Part shown: positions 16,507 through 25,542 of the stretch, piece by piece
How the letters are laid out: every line of letters starts with the position of its first letter
Position numbering within the stretch: position 1 is the stretch's first letter
Source of the DNA: Fontibacillus puldeungensis
Lineage (GTDB): Bacteria; Bacillota; Bacilli; Paenibacillales; Paenibacillaceae
Direction: 5' to 3'
Length of the DNA: 64,000 nt
Assembly (NCBI RefSeq): GCF_042678945.1
Contig: NZ_JBHTLM010000011.1
Coordinates: forward strand, 109,306-173,305
Notes under the pieces: generated by a model
What the model was told of the DNA's origin: nothing
The model's input: only the letters and a program-made list of their open reading frames with translations
Databases searched by the model: none
Position numbers and translations under genes: made by a program

Positions 16507-16782
16507 ATAGCTTCGCCCCTCCGGGCAAAACAAGGATTTCACCCCTTCACGGGCTGAAATCCTTGTTGCTACATAGGGCAGCGCAAACCCTAGGCGCATT
16601 CCCCGGAGGGGAACAGCACCAAAAGTAAGACGTACCCCAAAGGGGAACAGCCCAGCAGGAGCGCCTCTTCCCCTCCCACGTTAGTTCAGTTTGCGGGTAT
16701 CCAAAGGGCAGCAGGCCCTTGGGGCCCTCCCTTACGGTAAGGGAGGGTTTGGGAGGGTTGAGAAAAGGAGGTTACACCCAGA
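16507..16782. other. Run of consecutive hairpins between mtaB and the NUDIX gene
   Basis: The gap is dense in inverted repeats. They are GCCC-CTCC-GGGC (about 16515-16526), a 13-bp stem AACAAGGATTTCA/TGAAATCCTTGTT (16529-16567) enclosing CCC/GGG, TTCCCCGGAGGGGAA (16599-16613), CCCCAAAGGGG (16635-16645), GGGC-AGCA-GGCCC (about 16707-16719) and CCCTCCCTT-ACGGT-AAGGGAGGG (16725-16747). GGGGAACAGC recurs after the third and fourth hairpins. The 16529 hairpin lacks a clear T-run, and the last hairpin ends 20 bases before the NUDIX ribosome site. No gene is visible. Confidence 0.6.
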
Positions 16783-17214
16783 ATGTCCCACAAAGAAATC
16801 TCTGCGGGAGGCGTTGTATATCGCAAGGAAGCCGGTCTTTTGCAAATTCAGCTCATTACGGACCGTTACGGCAAAGTTTCGTTCGCGAAGGGCAAAAGAG
16901 AGCCGGGAGAAACGATAGAAGAGACAGCCCTCCGTGAAATACAAGAAGAGACCGGGATTATCGGAAAAATTAATAAGCTCATTGATATTATAGCTTATAC
17001 CTATAATCACCCTAAACATGGCAGTGTCGATAAAGAAGTACACTATTACTTAGTCGAAAGCCAAGGCGGACAGCTTTGTCCTCAGATTGAAGAGATTCGC
17101 AGCGTAGCATGGTATGAACCGGAGATAGCTTGGAAGCTACAGCAGAAATCCGGTTACGACAACAATGATTTTATTTTGGAAAAAGCGCTGAAGCTGTTGG
17201 GACTAAAATTTTAG
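16783..17214 (+). CDS. NUDIX hydrolase
   Basis: A 143-aa single NUDIX domain. The Nudix box is complete: GKREPGETIEE followed by TALREIQEETGI (GX5EX7REUXEEXGU), with the metal-binding REIQEE glutamates present. The protein begins SHKEISAGGVVYR, resembling diadenosine polyphosphate or (di)nucleotide hydrolases of the MutT/Ap4A type. The substrate cannot be told from sequence. AAAGGAGG lies 11 bases before ATG 16783. It is probably monocistronic, between the hairpin cluster and a convergent Na/Pi cotransporter. Confidence 0.9.
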   Translation: MSHKEISAGGVVYRKEAGLLQIQLITDRYGKVSFAKGKREPGETIEETALREIQEETGIIGKINKLIDIIAYTYNHPKHGSVDKEVHYYLVESQGGQLCPQIEEIRSVAWYEPEIAWKLQQKSGYDNNDFILEKALKLLGLKF

Positions 17215-17243
17215 ATACAAATGACTAGGGAAACACGAGGGTA

Positions 17244-18257
17244 TCAGTGAAGATTCACAGGCGGTGGCGTTGTTGTCGGGCCGGTCTCTGATTGCTCAAG
17301 CCTTGACCAAACAGGCAGATAGCAAATCGGTAAGGCCAACAAGGAGCAAACGACGTTAAAGATGGTTTGGGCATGGGCGATTTGTGCTGAGAGATCAGTG
17401 GAAAGCCACGCTGCACTTGCTTCAAGTGCAGGAATGGCTGGTAGAAACAACACCGCCCCAAGCACATTAAGAACGATATGGGACCAGGCTACAAACTGGC
17501 CGGAACGACTGCCTCCGATGGAAGCGATCAGCGCGGTGATGCAGGTTCCTACATTGGAGCCGATCACCATGGCAATGCCCAGCTCGATAGGCAGGGCGCC
17601 ACTAGCAACGAGGCCCATCGTCATAGCGACAACTGCAGCGCTGCTGTGAATGATTGCCGTCAAAATCGCTCCGGCGAGTGCTCCCCATAATACACTGCCA
17701 GCGGCATGCTCCAGCAGCCAAGCGATGACGCCTCGCGACTCTAGCGCCGGACCGATAGACTGCATCCACCGGATGGCAATCATCACTAGACTGAAGCCTG
17801 CTGCGGCCAAAGCTCCGAACTGCAGAGGCCTCAGCAAGTGAAGCCTGCGGACTACATGGGGAGGCAGCATTTCTTCGCCGAGGATAGCAGCAGCCCAAAG
17901 CAAAAGGGAAAGGACAAGCAGCGGGGCGCCGAGCTTGGCAATATTTAGGGCGATGAGCTCCGTCGTTAGACAGGTCCCAATGTTACCTCCGAGAATAATA
18001 CCCAAAGTACGGGCGTAGGAAAGCAGCCCTGCGTTGACAAGACTGATCGTCATCACAGTTACGGCTGTGCTGCTTTGCAGAATGGCCGTTATCATCGTGC
18101 TGGAAAGCATCCCCATCCACGGCGTTCGGGTAGAAGTGTGCAGAAACTGCATCAATTTGGGCCCAGCCCAGGTATGAAGGGCGGATTCCATCACTTTCAT
18201 TCCAAACAGGAATAGGGCCAGTCCAAATGTGACCGGAAAAATAATGTCATGAAACAT
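17244..18257 (-). CDS. Na/Pi-cotransporter family protein (YqeW-like)
   Basis: A 337-aa membrane protein with about eight to nine hydrophobic helices in two inverted Na_Pi_cotrans repeats. Both carry the duplicated QSSTAV / HSSAAV-type motif (AILQSSTAVTVMTI and AIIHSSAAVVAMTM) and paired GGNIGTCLT / GSNVGTCIT motifs. These are the hallmarks of SLC34-like Na/phosphate transporters. No PhoU domain is fused at the C-terminus, unlike many bacterial homologues. The start is ATG 18257 with AAAGGAGG. B. subtilis yqeW occupies the same place after yqeV (mtaB), so this is the syntenic homologue. Transport of phosphate is inferred. Confidence 0.9.
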   Translation of the reverse strand: MFHDIIFPVTFGLALFLFGMKVMESALHTWAGPKLMQFLHTSTRTPWMGMLSSTMITAILQSSTAVTVMTISLVNAGLLSYARTLGIILGGNIGTCLTTELIALNIAKLGAPLLVLSLLLWAAAILGEEMLPPHVVRRLHLLRPLQFGALAAAGFSLVMIAIRWMQSIGPALESRGVIAWLLEHAAGSVLWGALAGAILTAIIHSSAAVVAMTMGLVASGALPIELGIAMVIGSNVGTCITALIASIGGSRSGQFVAWSHIVLNVLGAVLFLPAIPALEASAAWLSTDLSAQIAHAQTIFNVVCSLLALPICYLPVWSRLEQSETGPTTTPPPVNLH

Positions 18258-18452
18258 ACGGCCCTGCCTCCTTTATGAAGATATAAGACAGTTTAAGTAT
18301 TGGAGCCTCCGCTTCCTTATATCGTAGGATAAATTACCGCTAAAGCGGTTTGGCTCCTTAGAAAGTACGTCGATAGACGTTTTTCTTAACATTATAGAAT
18401 TTATATAATTTCTGGGGAAAGAATCTTGTTAGCTATGTATGTGGGACGAATA
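18258..18452. other. Intergenic stretch upstream of the Na/Pi gene
   Basis: It contains an ACCGC-TAAA-GCGGT hairpin (about 18337-18350), a terminator-like ACGTC-GATA-GACGT hairpin followed by TTTTC (18367-18384, plus strand) and a near-palindromic AT-rich stretch around 18395-18412. No gene was found. Confidence 0.5.
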
Positions 18453-18731
18453 AAAAGCGTATAGTTTAGCCGGAATAGATGAAGTGGGGACAAGCACCGC
18501 ACTTTCAGACCTTGCAGACGATCAGCAAAAGAGTAATATGGCTAAATGTATTTTCTACAGTTAAATCCTGCCTATCTGGAACCTTTGAGCATTTAAATGC
18601 AGAAAGTGCAGCTAAAATCGGCAAAACGAACCTACCAAGGCAAATTGCCTCATTTTAGATGTACGAAATGCAACTAAAAATCCAAATACTTCAATTTATG
18701 CGGAAATAGCTGTACAAAATACATCTACTAG
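18453..18731. repeat. Dispersed structured element, copy B (four palindromic units)
   Basis: It has the same landmarks as copy A at 10534-10883. They are AAAGCGTAT..TTTAGC, a GAAGTG/CACTTTC hairpin (18481-18506) whose arms differ from copy A but still pair, the block CAGACCTTGCAGAC (18506-18519), and four palindromic units centred near 18553, 18604, 18666 and 18717 (spacing 51, 62, 51). An example unit is TTTTAGATGTA-CGAAA-TGCAACTAAAA at 18653-18680. No open frame with a ribosome site was found. The conserved spacing with drifting bases argues for selection on structure or phasing. Confidence 0.7.
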
Positions 18732-18857
18732 CGAAGGGTGAGAGACAAGAATCAAAAGGATGTGACCAAGAGTAAAACTACCACTAGCCTGCGGTTGATC
18801 TCCCCTGAAAGCACGCCTATAGATCGGTGGATTTTGCAAAAGCTGCAGGGAGCAAGG

Positions 18858-19037
18858 AGTAGAACAGAAGAGGGAATGGGTATGGGGTGGAAAGTTTACG
18901 GCCCGCCTTTAAAGGCGTGTTCTGACCCTATGATTCGTTCCATAGGAACACGACTTTAACAGCGGGTGAAACCCTATACCCATCCCTCCAATGTAGAAGT
19001 CTAAGCTAACTCAAAGGACGACGTCAGGCGTTTTTTT
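18858..19037. repeat. Second dispersed hairpin repeat, long form
   Basis: It shares AGTAGAACAGAAGAGGGAAT and GGGTATGGGGTGGAA with 44643-44758. The arm around GAGGGAATGGGTATGGGG (18870-18887) pairs with CCCTATACCCATCCCTCC (18972-18989). Between the arms this copy holds about 80 nt absent from the other copy. That insert itself folds by GTTTACGGCCCGC/GCGGGTGAAAC, then AAAGGCGTGTTC/GAACACGACTTT, then CCTATG/CATAGG, giving one long nested hairpin. The 3' part (TCCAATGTAGAAGTC ... AAAGGACGACGTCAGGCG, then a T7 run) matches the terminator-like end of the other copy. Confidence 0.75.
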
Positions 19038-19195
19038 CTTAACAAGTGTACAAGTTACATATATGACGCCGGATAGAGTTCCATGCAACATTCAAGTGGG
19101 CCACCAAGAATGCTTGAGGCAAAGTACGGGAAAATTTCCGGCAAAACCGAATTTATGCAAGTGGTTGTGACTATTTGATAAGGAGTGAAGTTACT

Positions 19196-20572
19196 GTGGC
19201 AACGGTTATTTTGCAGCGCAGTCGAAAAAAGCGTCTTGAACAAGGGCATCCTTGGGTGTTCCGCACTGAAATAGATCGAGTTGAAGGTGAAGTAGAGCCA
19301 GGGAATCTTGTAGATATTGCCGATCACCGGGGAAGATATCTGGCTACAGGCTATTACAATCCGGCTTCACAAATTACCGTTCGGGTGGTGTCTTACGCTC
19401 CGATTACGGATATGGACACAGCTTTTTTTGTTACGCGGATTACGGATTGTCTGAATCACCGCAAACGGTTTGTGCATGAGGAATCTTACCGTCTCGTGTA
19501 TGGTGAGGCCGACTTTTTGCCGGGACTTATTGTGGACAAGTTTGGAGATGTGCTTGTAGTGCAGCTGCTCACACTAGGTATGGACCGCTGTCGCGACCAT
19601 ATCGTTGCTGCACTTACGGAAGTGCTCAAGCCGATAGGCATATATGAGCGTAGCGATGTTTCTGTGCGCGAAATGGAGGGCTTGGAGCAGGTCAAGGGGC
19701 CGATTTACGGCAACCCGCCGCGGTATGTTATTGTTTCGGAGAACGGCTTAAAGATAGAAGTTGACATTGAACAAGGGCAGAAAACCGGTTATTTCTTCGA
19801 CCAGCGGGAAAACCGCGCATCGATCAAGCCACTGATGACTGGTTGGGGAGACCGAAGCGGAATTTCCTTACAGGAGCTTGCCAATGGAGATGGAGATGTT
19901 CGCATAGCGCCAGTAAACCGAAACGGCAAGGAAGTGACGTTTCCGTATTGGGATGGTGCTACCGTGCTGGAATGTTTTTCGCATACGGGAAGCTTTACGC
20001 TGCATGCCTGTAAGTATGGGGCCAAGAAGGTAACCTGCCTGGATATTTCCGAGCACGCCATCGAAAGCGCCAAACATAACGTAGAGCTGAACGGATTTGA
20101 GGACCGCGTCGAATTTGTGGTAGCCGATGCGTTTGATTACCTTCGCAGTCAGGTTAAAGGTTTGGAAGAACGCGCCCGCAGAGCGGCAGCCGATAGCAAG
20201 ACGGATACCTCGGTTCCACTGACGGCAGGAGGCGGCCGGACTTGGGACGTAGTTATTTTGGATCCGCCCGCATTTGCCAAGACAAAAGGTGCGGTTAAAG
20301 GGGCTTGCCGCGGGTACAAAGACATAAATCTGCACGGCATGAAGCTGGTCAATGAAGGTGGGTATCTGGTTACAGCCAGCTGCTCCTACCATATGCGGCC
20401 AGAGCTGTTTTTACAGAATATTCAGGAGGCTGCGGAGGATGCCGGTAAAGTGCTGCGTTTGGTCGAATGGCGTGCGGCGGGGAAGGATCATCCGCAAATT
20501 TTAGGCGTTAATGAAGGACATTATTTGAAATTTGCTATTTTCGAGGTGCGAAGTAAATCGCTACTAGTGTAA
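19196..20572 (+). CDS. RlmI-like class I rRNA (cytosine-C5) methyltransferase
   Basis: The N-terminal PUA domain (VILQRSRKKRLEQGHPWVF, about residues 3-75) is followed by an EEHEY-like central part and a Rossmann methyltransferase with VLECFSHTGSFTLHA, VTCLDISEHAI and the catalytic-type motif VILDPPAFAKTKG. This is the RlmI/RlmK group that makes m5C in 23S rRNA (position 1962 in E. coli). GTG 19196 after AAGGAGTGA is the start, giving 458 aa. That is about 60 aa longer than the usual ~396, because of an insert around GWGDRSGISLQELANGDGD between the dimerisation region and the SAM motif, and a shorter one around ARRAAADSKTDTSVPLTAGG. It sits alone after the repeats. Confidence 0.88.
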   Translation: MATVILQRSRKKRLEQGHPWVFRTEIDRVEGEVEPGNLVDIADHRGRYLATGYYNPASQITVRVVSYAPITDMDTAFFVTRITDCLNHRKRFVHEESYRLVYGEADFLPGLIVDKFGDVLVVQLLTLGMDRCRDHIVAALTEVLKPIGIYERSDVSVREMEGLEQVKGPIYGNPPRYVIVSENGLKIEVDIEQGQKTGYFFDQRENRASIKPLMTGWGDRSGISLQELANGDGDVRIAPVNRNGKEVTFPYWDGATVLECFSHTGSFTLHACKYGAKKVTCLDISEHAIESAKHNVELNGFEDRVEFVVADAFDYLRSQVKGLEERARRAAADSKTDTSVPLTAGGGRTWDVVILDPPAFAKTKGAVKGACRGYKDINLHGMKLVNEGGYLVTASCSYHMRPELFLQNIQEAAEDAGKVLRLVEWRAAGKDHPQILGVNEGHYLKFAIFEVRSKSLLV

Positions 20573-20701
20573 TGCCTTTAGACCAGAATCAATTAAGATA
20601 AATTTGGTATATGACGAATTCACTAGATTTAAAATAAAAAATACTATAAAATAGCGCAGGTAGATAGGGTGGAAGAGAATACGGTACGAAAAGGTGAAAT
20701 G

Positions 20702-21802
20702 ATGACAAAAACGAATGGACTACAGAAGTTAGCGGTCGTCTGTGGATTTATATTTTTGCTTACGGTGGTGTTATCTGGCTGCGGAGGCGGCTCCGGCAAA
20801 GATGGTGGCTCAGGCGGTAAGGCGGGCGGTCAATCGGCATCGGAGCCAGTTTCGAGACAATATTATATTTTCGATACGGTTGTTAATATTAAGTTATTTG
20901 AGGATCCCAAAGCTGAAGAGCATTTAAACCATATCGATACGATGCTGAAGACCTTGGACGAAGAGCTTAGCCGGACACTGGAAACAAGTCAATTGTATGA
21001 CGTTAATAAGGAAGCGGGCAAAAAGGCGGTTCAAGTATCGGAGGATACGTTTGATGTTGTCAAACGGTCGCTTGACTATGCCGTAGAATCAAAGGGACTA
21101 TTCGATCCGACGGTTGGCGGTCTGGTGGATTTGTGGAATATCGGCCATGAAGGGGCCCACGTACCGGATAAGGCTCATTTGGAGAAAGAGAAAAGCCTGG
21201 TTGGTTACAAGGACGTTGTGCTGGATGAGAGCAAGCGGACAGTGTATTTGAAACGTCCGGGCATGATTCTTGACCTTGGCGGGATCGGCAAAGGGTATGC
21301 CGCAGACCGAGTTGCCGATTATTTGCGCGGCGAAGGCGTTAAGAGCGGCCTGGTGGATTTGGGAGGAAGCAGCATCATCGTCATTGGAAGCAAGCCTAAT
21401 GGGGAAAAATGGAACGTGGGTCTTCAGGACCCTGACCAAACACGTGGCATTTCTGTCGGTGTGATCCAGCTTGCCGATCAAGTCATTGACACCTCGGGGA
21501 TTTACGAACGTTATTTTGTAGAAAACGGCGTCATGTACCACCATATTCTCGATCCTAGATCCGGGTACCCTTCGCAAAACGATCTGAAGAGCGTAACGAT
21601 CCTTGCGGATAATGCGACCGATGCCGATGCCTTGTCGACTTATGTATATATTATGGGAAAAGACGAGGGACTGAAATACATCGAATCCCTTGGAGATAAT
21701 ATTGAAGCGATGTTTATTACGAAGGACGATAAAATATATATTACCCCTGGGTTAAAAGGGAAGTTCCAAGTGGATAGCGACGAGTACCAGCTAATGGAAT
21801 AG
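20702..21802 (+). CDS. apbE: ApbE-type FAD:protein FMN transferase lipoprotein
   Basis: The protein starts MTKTNGLQKLAVVCGFIFLL and has a lipobox LSGC, so it is predicted to be lipidated at that Cys and anchored outside the membrane. A Gly/Ser-rich linker precedes the ApbE domain. Typical motifs are YYIFDTVVNIKLF, DPTVGGLVDLWNIGHE, MILDLGGIGKGYAADRVADYL, LVDLGGSSI and the metal-binding HHILDPRSGYPS. ApbE enzymes transfer FMN from FAD to Ser/Thr of flavoproteins with an FMN_bind domain. No such partner was recognised in the window. AAGGTGAA precedes tandem ATGs at 20699 and 20702. An in-frame GTG at 20669 would spoil the signal peptide. A terminator follows. Confidence 0.93.
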   Translation: MTKTNGLQKLAVVCGFIFLLTVVLSGCGGGSGKDGGSGGKAGGQSASEPVSRQYYIFDTVVNIKLFEDPKAEEHLNHIDTMLKTLDEELSRTLETSQLYDVNKEAGKKAVQVSEDTFDVVKRSLDYAVESKGLFDPTVGGLVDLWNIGHEGAHVPDKAHLEKEKSLVGYKDVVLDESKRTVYLKRPGMILDLGGIGKGYAADRVADYLRGEGVKSGLVDLGGSSIIVIGSKPNGEKWNVGLQDPDQTRGISVGVIQLADQVIDTSGIYERYFVENGVMYHHILDPRSGYPSQNDLKSVTILADNATDADALSTYVYIMGKDEGLKYIESLGDNIEAMFITKDDKIYITPGLKGKFQVDSDEYQLME

Positions 21803-21827
21803 GCCGCTAACGGCCAAATGATTACCG

Positions 21828-21865
21828 CCTTGCTTCACGATTTATTCGTGGGACAAGGTTTTTTT
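21828..21865 (+). terminator. Terminator after apbE
   Basis: CCTTG...CAAGG outer and CACGA/TCGTG inner pairings over a short loop, followed by seven T. Confidence 0.9.
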
Positions 21866-21990
21866 GCGCTCTGATAATGATTCATACAGAGACTATCCGT
21901 GATGAGTGAAATGACGTATTCTTACAGGGAATCTAGGGACACCGTTATGATATACTGGAATGTAACGAGAAAAAACGGAGGTAGCTATTT

Positions 21991-24900
21991 ATGTCGCTGC
22001 ATTTTGTCATTGGCCGCGCTGGAAGCGGGAAGAGCAGCCTGATTTTACATAGAGTCACTTCTATATTACGAAATAATCCATCGGGTCCCCCGCTCATCAT
22101 CCTCACCCCGGAGCAAGGGACTTTTCAGATTGAACAGCGCATCGTGACAACGCCTGGCCTTAGCGGAACGGTTCGCACCCAGGTCCTCGGATTCCGCCGT
22201 TTAGCGCTGCGGGTGATGCAGGAGACGGGCGGATCCGCACTCGTACCTATTAACGATGAAGGTAAAAAAATGCTGCTCTACAAAATGATGCGAAAATATC
22301 GGGAGCAGTTTAAGTTGTTCGGACGTGGGGGAGACCAGCTTGGATTGATCGACAAAATTGCCGGGCTCTACACGGAAATGAAAAAATTCAATGTACATTT
22401 CTCCGAGTTAGGGGAGCATTATAAATTTCTTGAATCATCATCGGCAGAAGCCACTCTTTTAAAAGATAAAATGCATGATCTCAGCTTGCTGTTCTCCGAA
22501 TTTGATAGAGAACTGGCTAAATGGTACATCGATAACGAAGATCATGTGGTCAAGCTAGCGGAAAGAGCAGCCGAATCGTCCTATTTACGAGGGGCCGACA
22601 TCTGGATCGACGGCTTTCACACGTTTACGCCTCAGGAATATACGGCGATCGGCGCCCTGCTGCGCGTGGCCTCTTCTGTTACCGTGTCACTTACGCTGGA
22701 CCGTCCTTACGATGATGGTATACCACCTCATGAACTAAATCTTTTTTATACGCCGGCGGTCACTTATATGAAGCTTCGTGCGCTTGCTGAGGAATCCGGC
22801 ATAGAAGTCACACCGGCGGAGCTCCTTAATGAACGCCCTTTTCCGCGGTTTCAAGCGAGCGAGACTTTATCTTATCTGGAATCGGCCTATGAGCGGCGCA
22901 CCCCGTGGAATGGAAGCGTTCCGCCAAAAGGTTTTGAGCAATCCTTGTCTCTCCATAAAGCCGGCGGACGCCGGGCTGAAGTGGAAGGCGCCGCTCGGGA
23001 AATGGTTCGCCTGGCCAGGGAGGAGGGAGCTCGCTGGAGAGACATGGCGATTTATGTCCGCAAGTTGGAGGATTATGATCACCTCATTGCTCCGATTTTA
23101 GAGGAGTACGGAATTCCTCATTTTCTCGACCAAAAGACAAGCATGCTTCATCATCCGCTTATCGAATTTTTGCGGGCGGCGCTGGATGTGGTCATAGGCT
23201 ATTGGAAATATGAGGACGTCTTTCGCTGTGTAAAAAGCGATTTTCTGCTGCCGCTGGACGGCAGCCTGACTAGGGCGCATATGGACGTGCTCGAAAACTA
23301 TGTGCTGGCTAGCGGGATTCATGGATACCGCTGGTATGATGGGCGTCCCTGGAAGGCTGCTCCGAGTTTATCATTGGAGCAGAACGAGGAAACGGCTTCC
23401 GCCAAGGCCCAGGAGACTCTGCAAACGCTGGAGAAATGCCGGGCAGCGGTGGCTGTTCCCTTGGGAGTTTTTGAGAAGCGGCTTAAAAAAGCAAAAAACG
23501 CAGAAGAAATGTGTGCGGCAGTATATCAATTGCTCGAGGATACTTCCGCTGCCCAGCACCTCGAGCTGCTCGCGAATCAGGCGTTTCAGGAAGGTCATCC
23601 ACAGCGGGCGATGGAGCACCGTCAGTTGTGGGGAGCGGTCTTGGATCTGCTCGACCAAATCGTTGAAATGATGGGCGAGGAGGAGTTGGAGCTGGAGCTG
23701 TTCGCCGGTATTTTGGAAACCGGTCTTAAAGATGCAAAGCTTGCACTCGTTCCCCCCTCACTGGATCAGGTCATCGTCGGCAGTATAGACCGGACACGCT
23801 CGGGACTCGTCAAGCACTTGTTCCTGCTTGGAATTAATGAGGGAATCATGCCTGCAGGGCTTCAGGAGGAAGGCGTCCTCAGTGACCAGGAGCGGACAAG
23901 GCTAGCAGAAATCGGTCTTGAGCTTGCGCCGGGGGTGACCCGTAAAATACTCGACGAGCGGTTTCTCATCTATGGAGCTTTGACAGCTCCCAGCCACTCG
24001 CTTTGGCTCAGCTATCCTACCGGGGACGAGGAAGGCGGAACTCTGCTTCCCTCAGAGGTCATTCGGCATATTAAAAAGATCTTTCCGAGCGTATTCGAGC
24101 AATCTCTGGGTCAGGATCCTGCTCCGCTCACTTCTGTGACCGCGAATGGACCTGAGCAAGCATCAGGGCAATTGCAATTTGTAACGCGTCCCGCTCCGAC
24201 GTTATCCACCTTGATTGGACAGCTGCGCAGATGGAAAGCAGGTGAAGCTATTTCTCCTGTCTGGTGGGACGTTCTGGGCTGGTACAAGGATCGGCCTGAA
24301 TGGGAGGGGAAAACCATTCGGCTGCTTGGCTCGCTGGATTATCGCAACCGGGTGCGCGGGCTTACGTCAGCTACAAGCCGTCGTTTGTACGGAAAAAGGC
24401 TCCGTACCAGCGTTTCACGAATGGAGAAATTTTCGGCCTGTCCATTTTCGCATTTTGCATCCCATGGTTTAAAGCTTAAGGAGCGCCAGCTATACCGGCT
24501 GAAAGCGCCGGATATTGGCCAATTGTTCCATGCTGCCCTTAGCACGATGGCAATTACCTTTAAAGAGCAAAATCGGAGTTGGGGAAGCCTTACGCCGGAG
24601 GAATGTCTTCGTGAAGCCGACGCCGCTGTCGATACGCTAGCCCCGAGACTACAGGGAGAGATCCTGCTGAGCTCCAAGCGTTATGGTTATATCTCCCGAA
24701 AGCTGAAAAACATCGTCGGTCGCGCCTCCCTTATTCTGGGCGAGCAATCGCGCCGCGGCAGCTTTGAGCCAGTAGGTCTAGAGCTTGACTTTGGGCCGGG
24801 CCGGCCGCTGCCGCCGCTAACCTTCGAGCTGCCGAACGGCTGCGTGATGGAGATCGTCGGCCGGATCGACCGGGTAGATATGGCAGAGGGAGAGAAGGGC

Positions 24901-25542
24901 TTGCTGCTGCGGGTCATCGACTACAAATCAAGCCAAACCGATCTCAAGCTCCATGAAGTGTATTATGGTCTGTCTTTGCAAATGCTCACCTACCTTGACG
25001 TGCTTCTGTCCTCGGCAGAAGCTTGGCTCGGTCGTCCGGCCGTGCCAGCGGGGACGCTGTATTTCCATGTGCATAACCCGCTACTGCAGAGCAGCAATGG
25101 GCTTACCGCGGAAGAAGCGCATCAGGAGCTTCTGAAACGCTTCAAGATGAAGGGCTTGCTGCTGGCGGATCGGGATGTCATTGCCAAAATGGACGGACAA
25201 CTGGAAAAAGGCTATTCCGACATTATCCCGGTAGCGCTCAAAGCGGACGGAGGTTTTTACAGCAGCGCCTCTGTAGCAACGCCGGAGCAGTGGGAAACGC
25301 TGCTTGGCTCGGTGCGGCGAACGATTACGGAAATCGGGACGCGAATTACTGAGGGAGACGTACGTATTTCCCCTTACCGGCTCGGTATGGAAACGGCTTG
25401 TACGCATTGTATCTACAAACCGGTATGCCGCTTCGAAGAGTCGCTGGAAGGCAGCTCTTATCAAGTGCTGGGAAAACCGGGTAAACAGGAAATATGGCAG
25501 TTACTAGATCAAGAGAGTGGAAAGGAGGCGAACCCATCATGA
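21991..25542 (+). CDS. addB: ATP-dependent helicase/nuclease subunit B (AddB)
   Basis: The 1183-aa AddB subunit of the AddAB double-strand-break resection enzyme, functional equivalent of RecBCD. The Walker A motif GRAGSGKSS is at residues 8-16. The helicase-like core is degenerate and recognises Chi. The C-terminal RecB-type nuclease has VIDYKSSQTDLKLHEVYYG and QMLTYLDV. Four iron-sulfur cysteines are visible, one in SACPFSHF and three in CTHCIYKPVC near the end, as in the family. It starts at ATG 21991 after AACGGAGG. A TGA/ATG overlap of four bases couples it to addA, and sbcDC follows, making a recombination-repair cluster. Confidence 0.97.
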   Translation: MSLHFVIGRAGSGKSSLILHRVTSILRNNPSGPPLIILTPEQGTFQIEQRIVTTPGLSGTVRTQVLGFRRLALRVMQETGGSALVPINDEGKKMLLYKMMRKYREQFKLFGRGGDQLGLIDKIAGLYTEMKKFNVHFSELGEHYKFLESSSAEATLLKDKMHDLSLLFSEFDRELAKWYIDNEDHVVKLAERAAESSYLRGADIWIDGFHTFTPQEYTAIGALLRVASSVTVSLTLDRPYDDGIPPHELNLFYTPAVTYMKLRALAEESGIEVTPAELLNERPFPRFQASETLSYLESAYERRTPWNGSVPPKGFEQSLSLHKAGGRRAEVEGAAREMVRLAREEGARWRDMAIYVRKLEDYDHLIAPILEEYGIPHFLDQKTSMLHHPLIEFLRAALDVVIGYWKYEDVFRCVKSDFLLPLDGSLTRAHMDVLENYVLASGIHGYRWYDGRPWKAAPSLSLEQNEETASAKAQETLQTLEKCRAAVAVPLGVFEKRLKKAKNAEEMCAAVYQLLEDTSAAQHLELLANQAFQEGHPQRAMEHRQLWGAVLDLLDQIVEMMGEEELELELFAGILETGLKDAKLALVPPSLDQVIVGSIDRTRSGLVKHLFLLGINEGIMPAGLQEEGVLSDQERTRLAEIGLELAPGVTRKILDERFLIYGALTAPSHSLWLSYPTGDEEGGTLLPSEVIRHIKKIFPSVFEQSLGQDPAPLTSVTANGPEQASGQLQFVTRPAPTLSTLIGQLRRWKAGEAISPVWWDVLGWYKDRPEWEGKTIRLLGSLDYRNRVRGLTSATSRRLYGKRLRTSVSRMEKFSACPFSHFASHGLKLKERQLYRLKAPDIGQLFHAALSTMAITFKEQNRSWGSLTPEECLREADAAVDTLAPRLQGEILLSSKRYGYISRKLKNIVGRASLILGEQSRRGSFEPVGLELDFGPGRPLPPLTFELPNGCVMEIVGRIDRVDMAEGEKGLLLRVIDYKSSQTDLKLHEVYYGLSLQMLTYLDVLLSSAEAWLGRPAVPAGTLYFHVHNPLLQSSNGLTAEEAHQELLKRFKMKGLLLADRDVIAKMDGQLEKGYSDIIPVALKADGGFYSSASVATPEQWETLLGSVRRTITEIGTRITEGDVRISPYRLGMETACTHCIYKPVCRFEESLEGSSYQVLGKPGKQEIWQLLDQESGKEANPS

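Noticed and set aside
18738..18959. Plus-strand open frame of 73 codons
   Set aside because: It spans two structured repeats and the nested hairpin arm, with no ribosome site and no protein-like composition.
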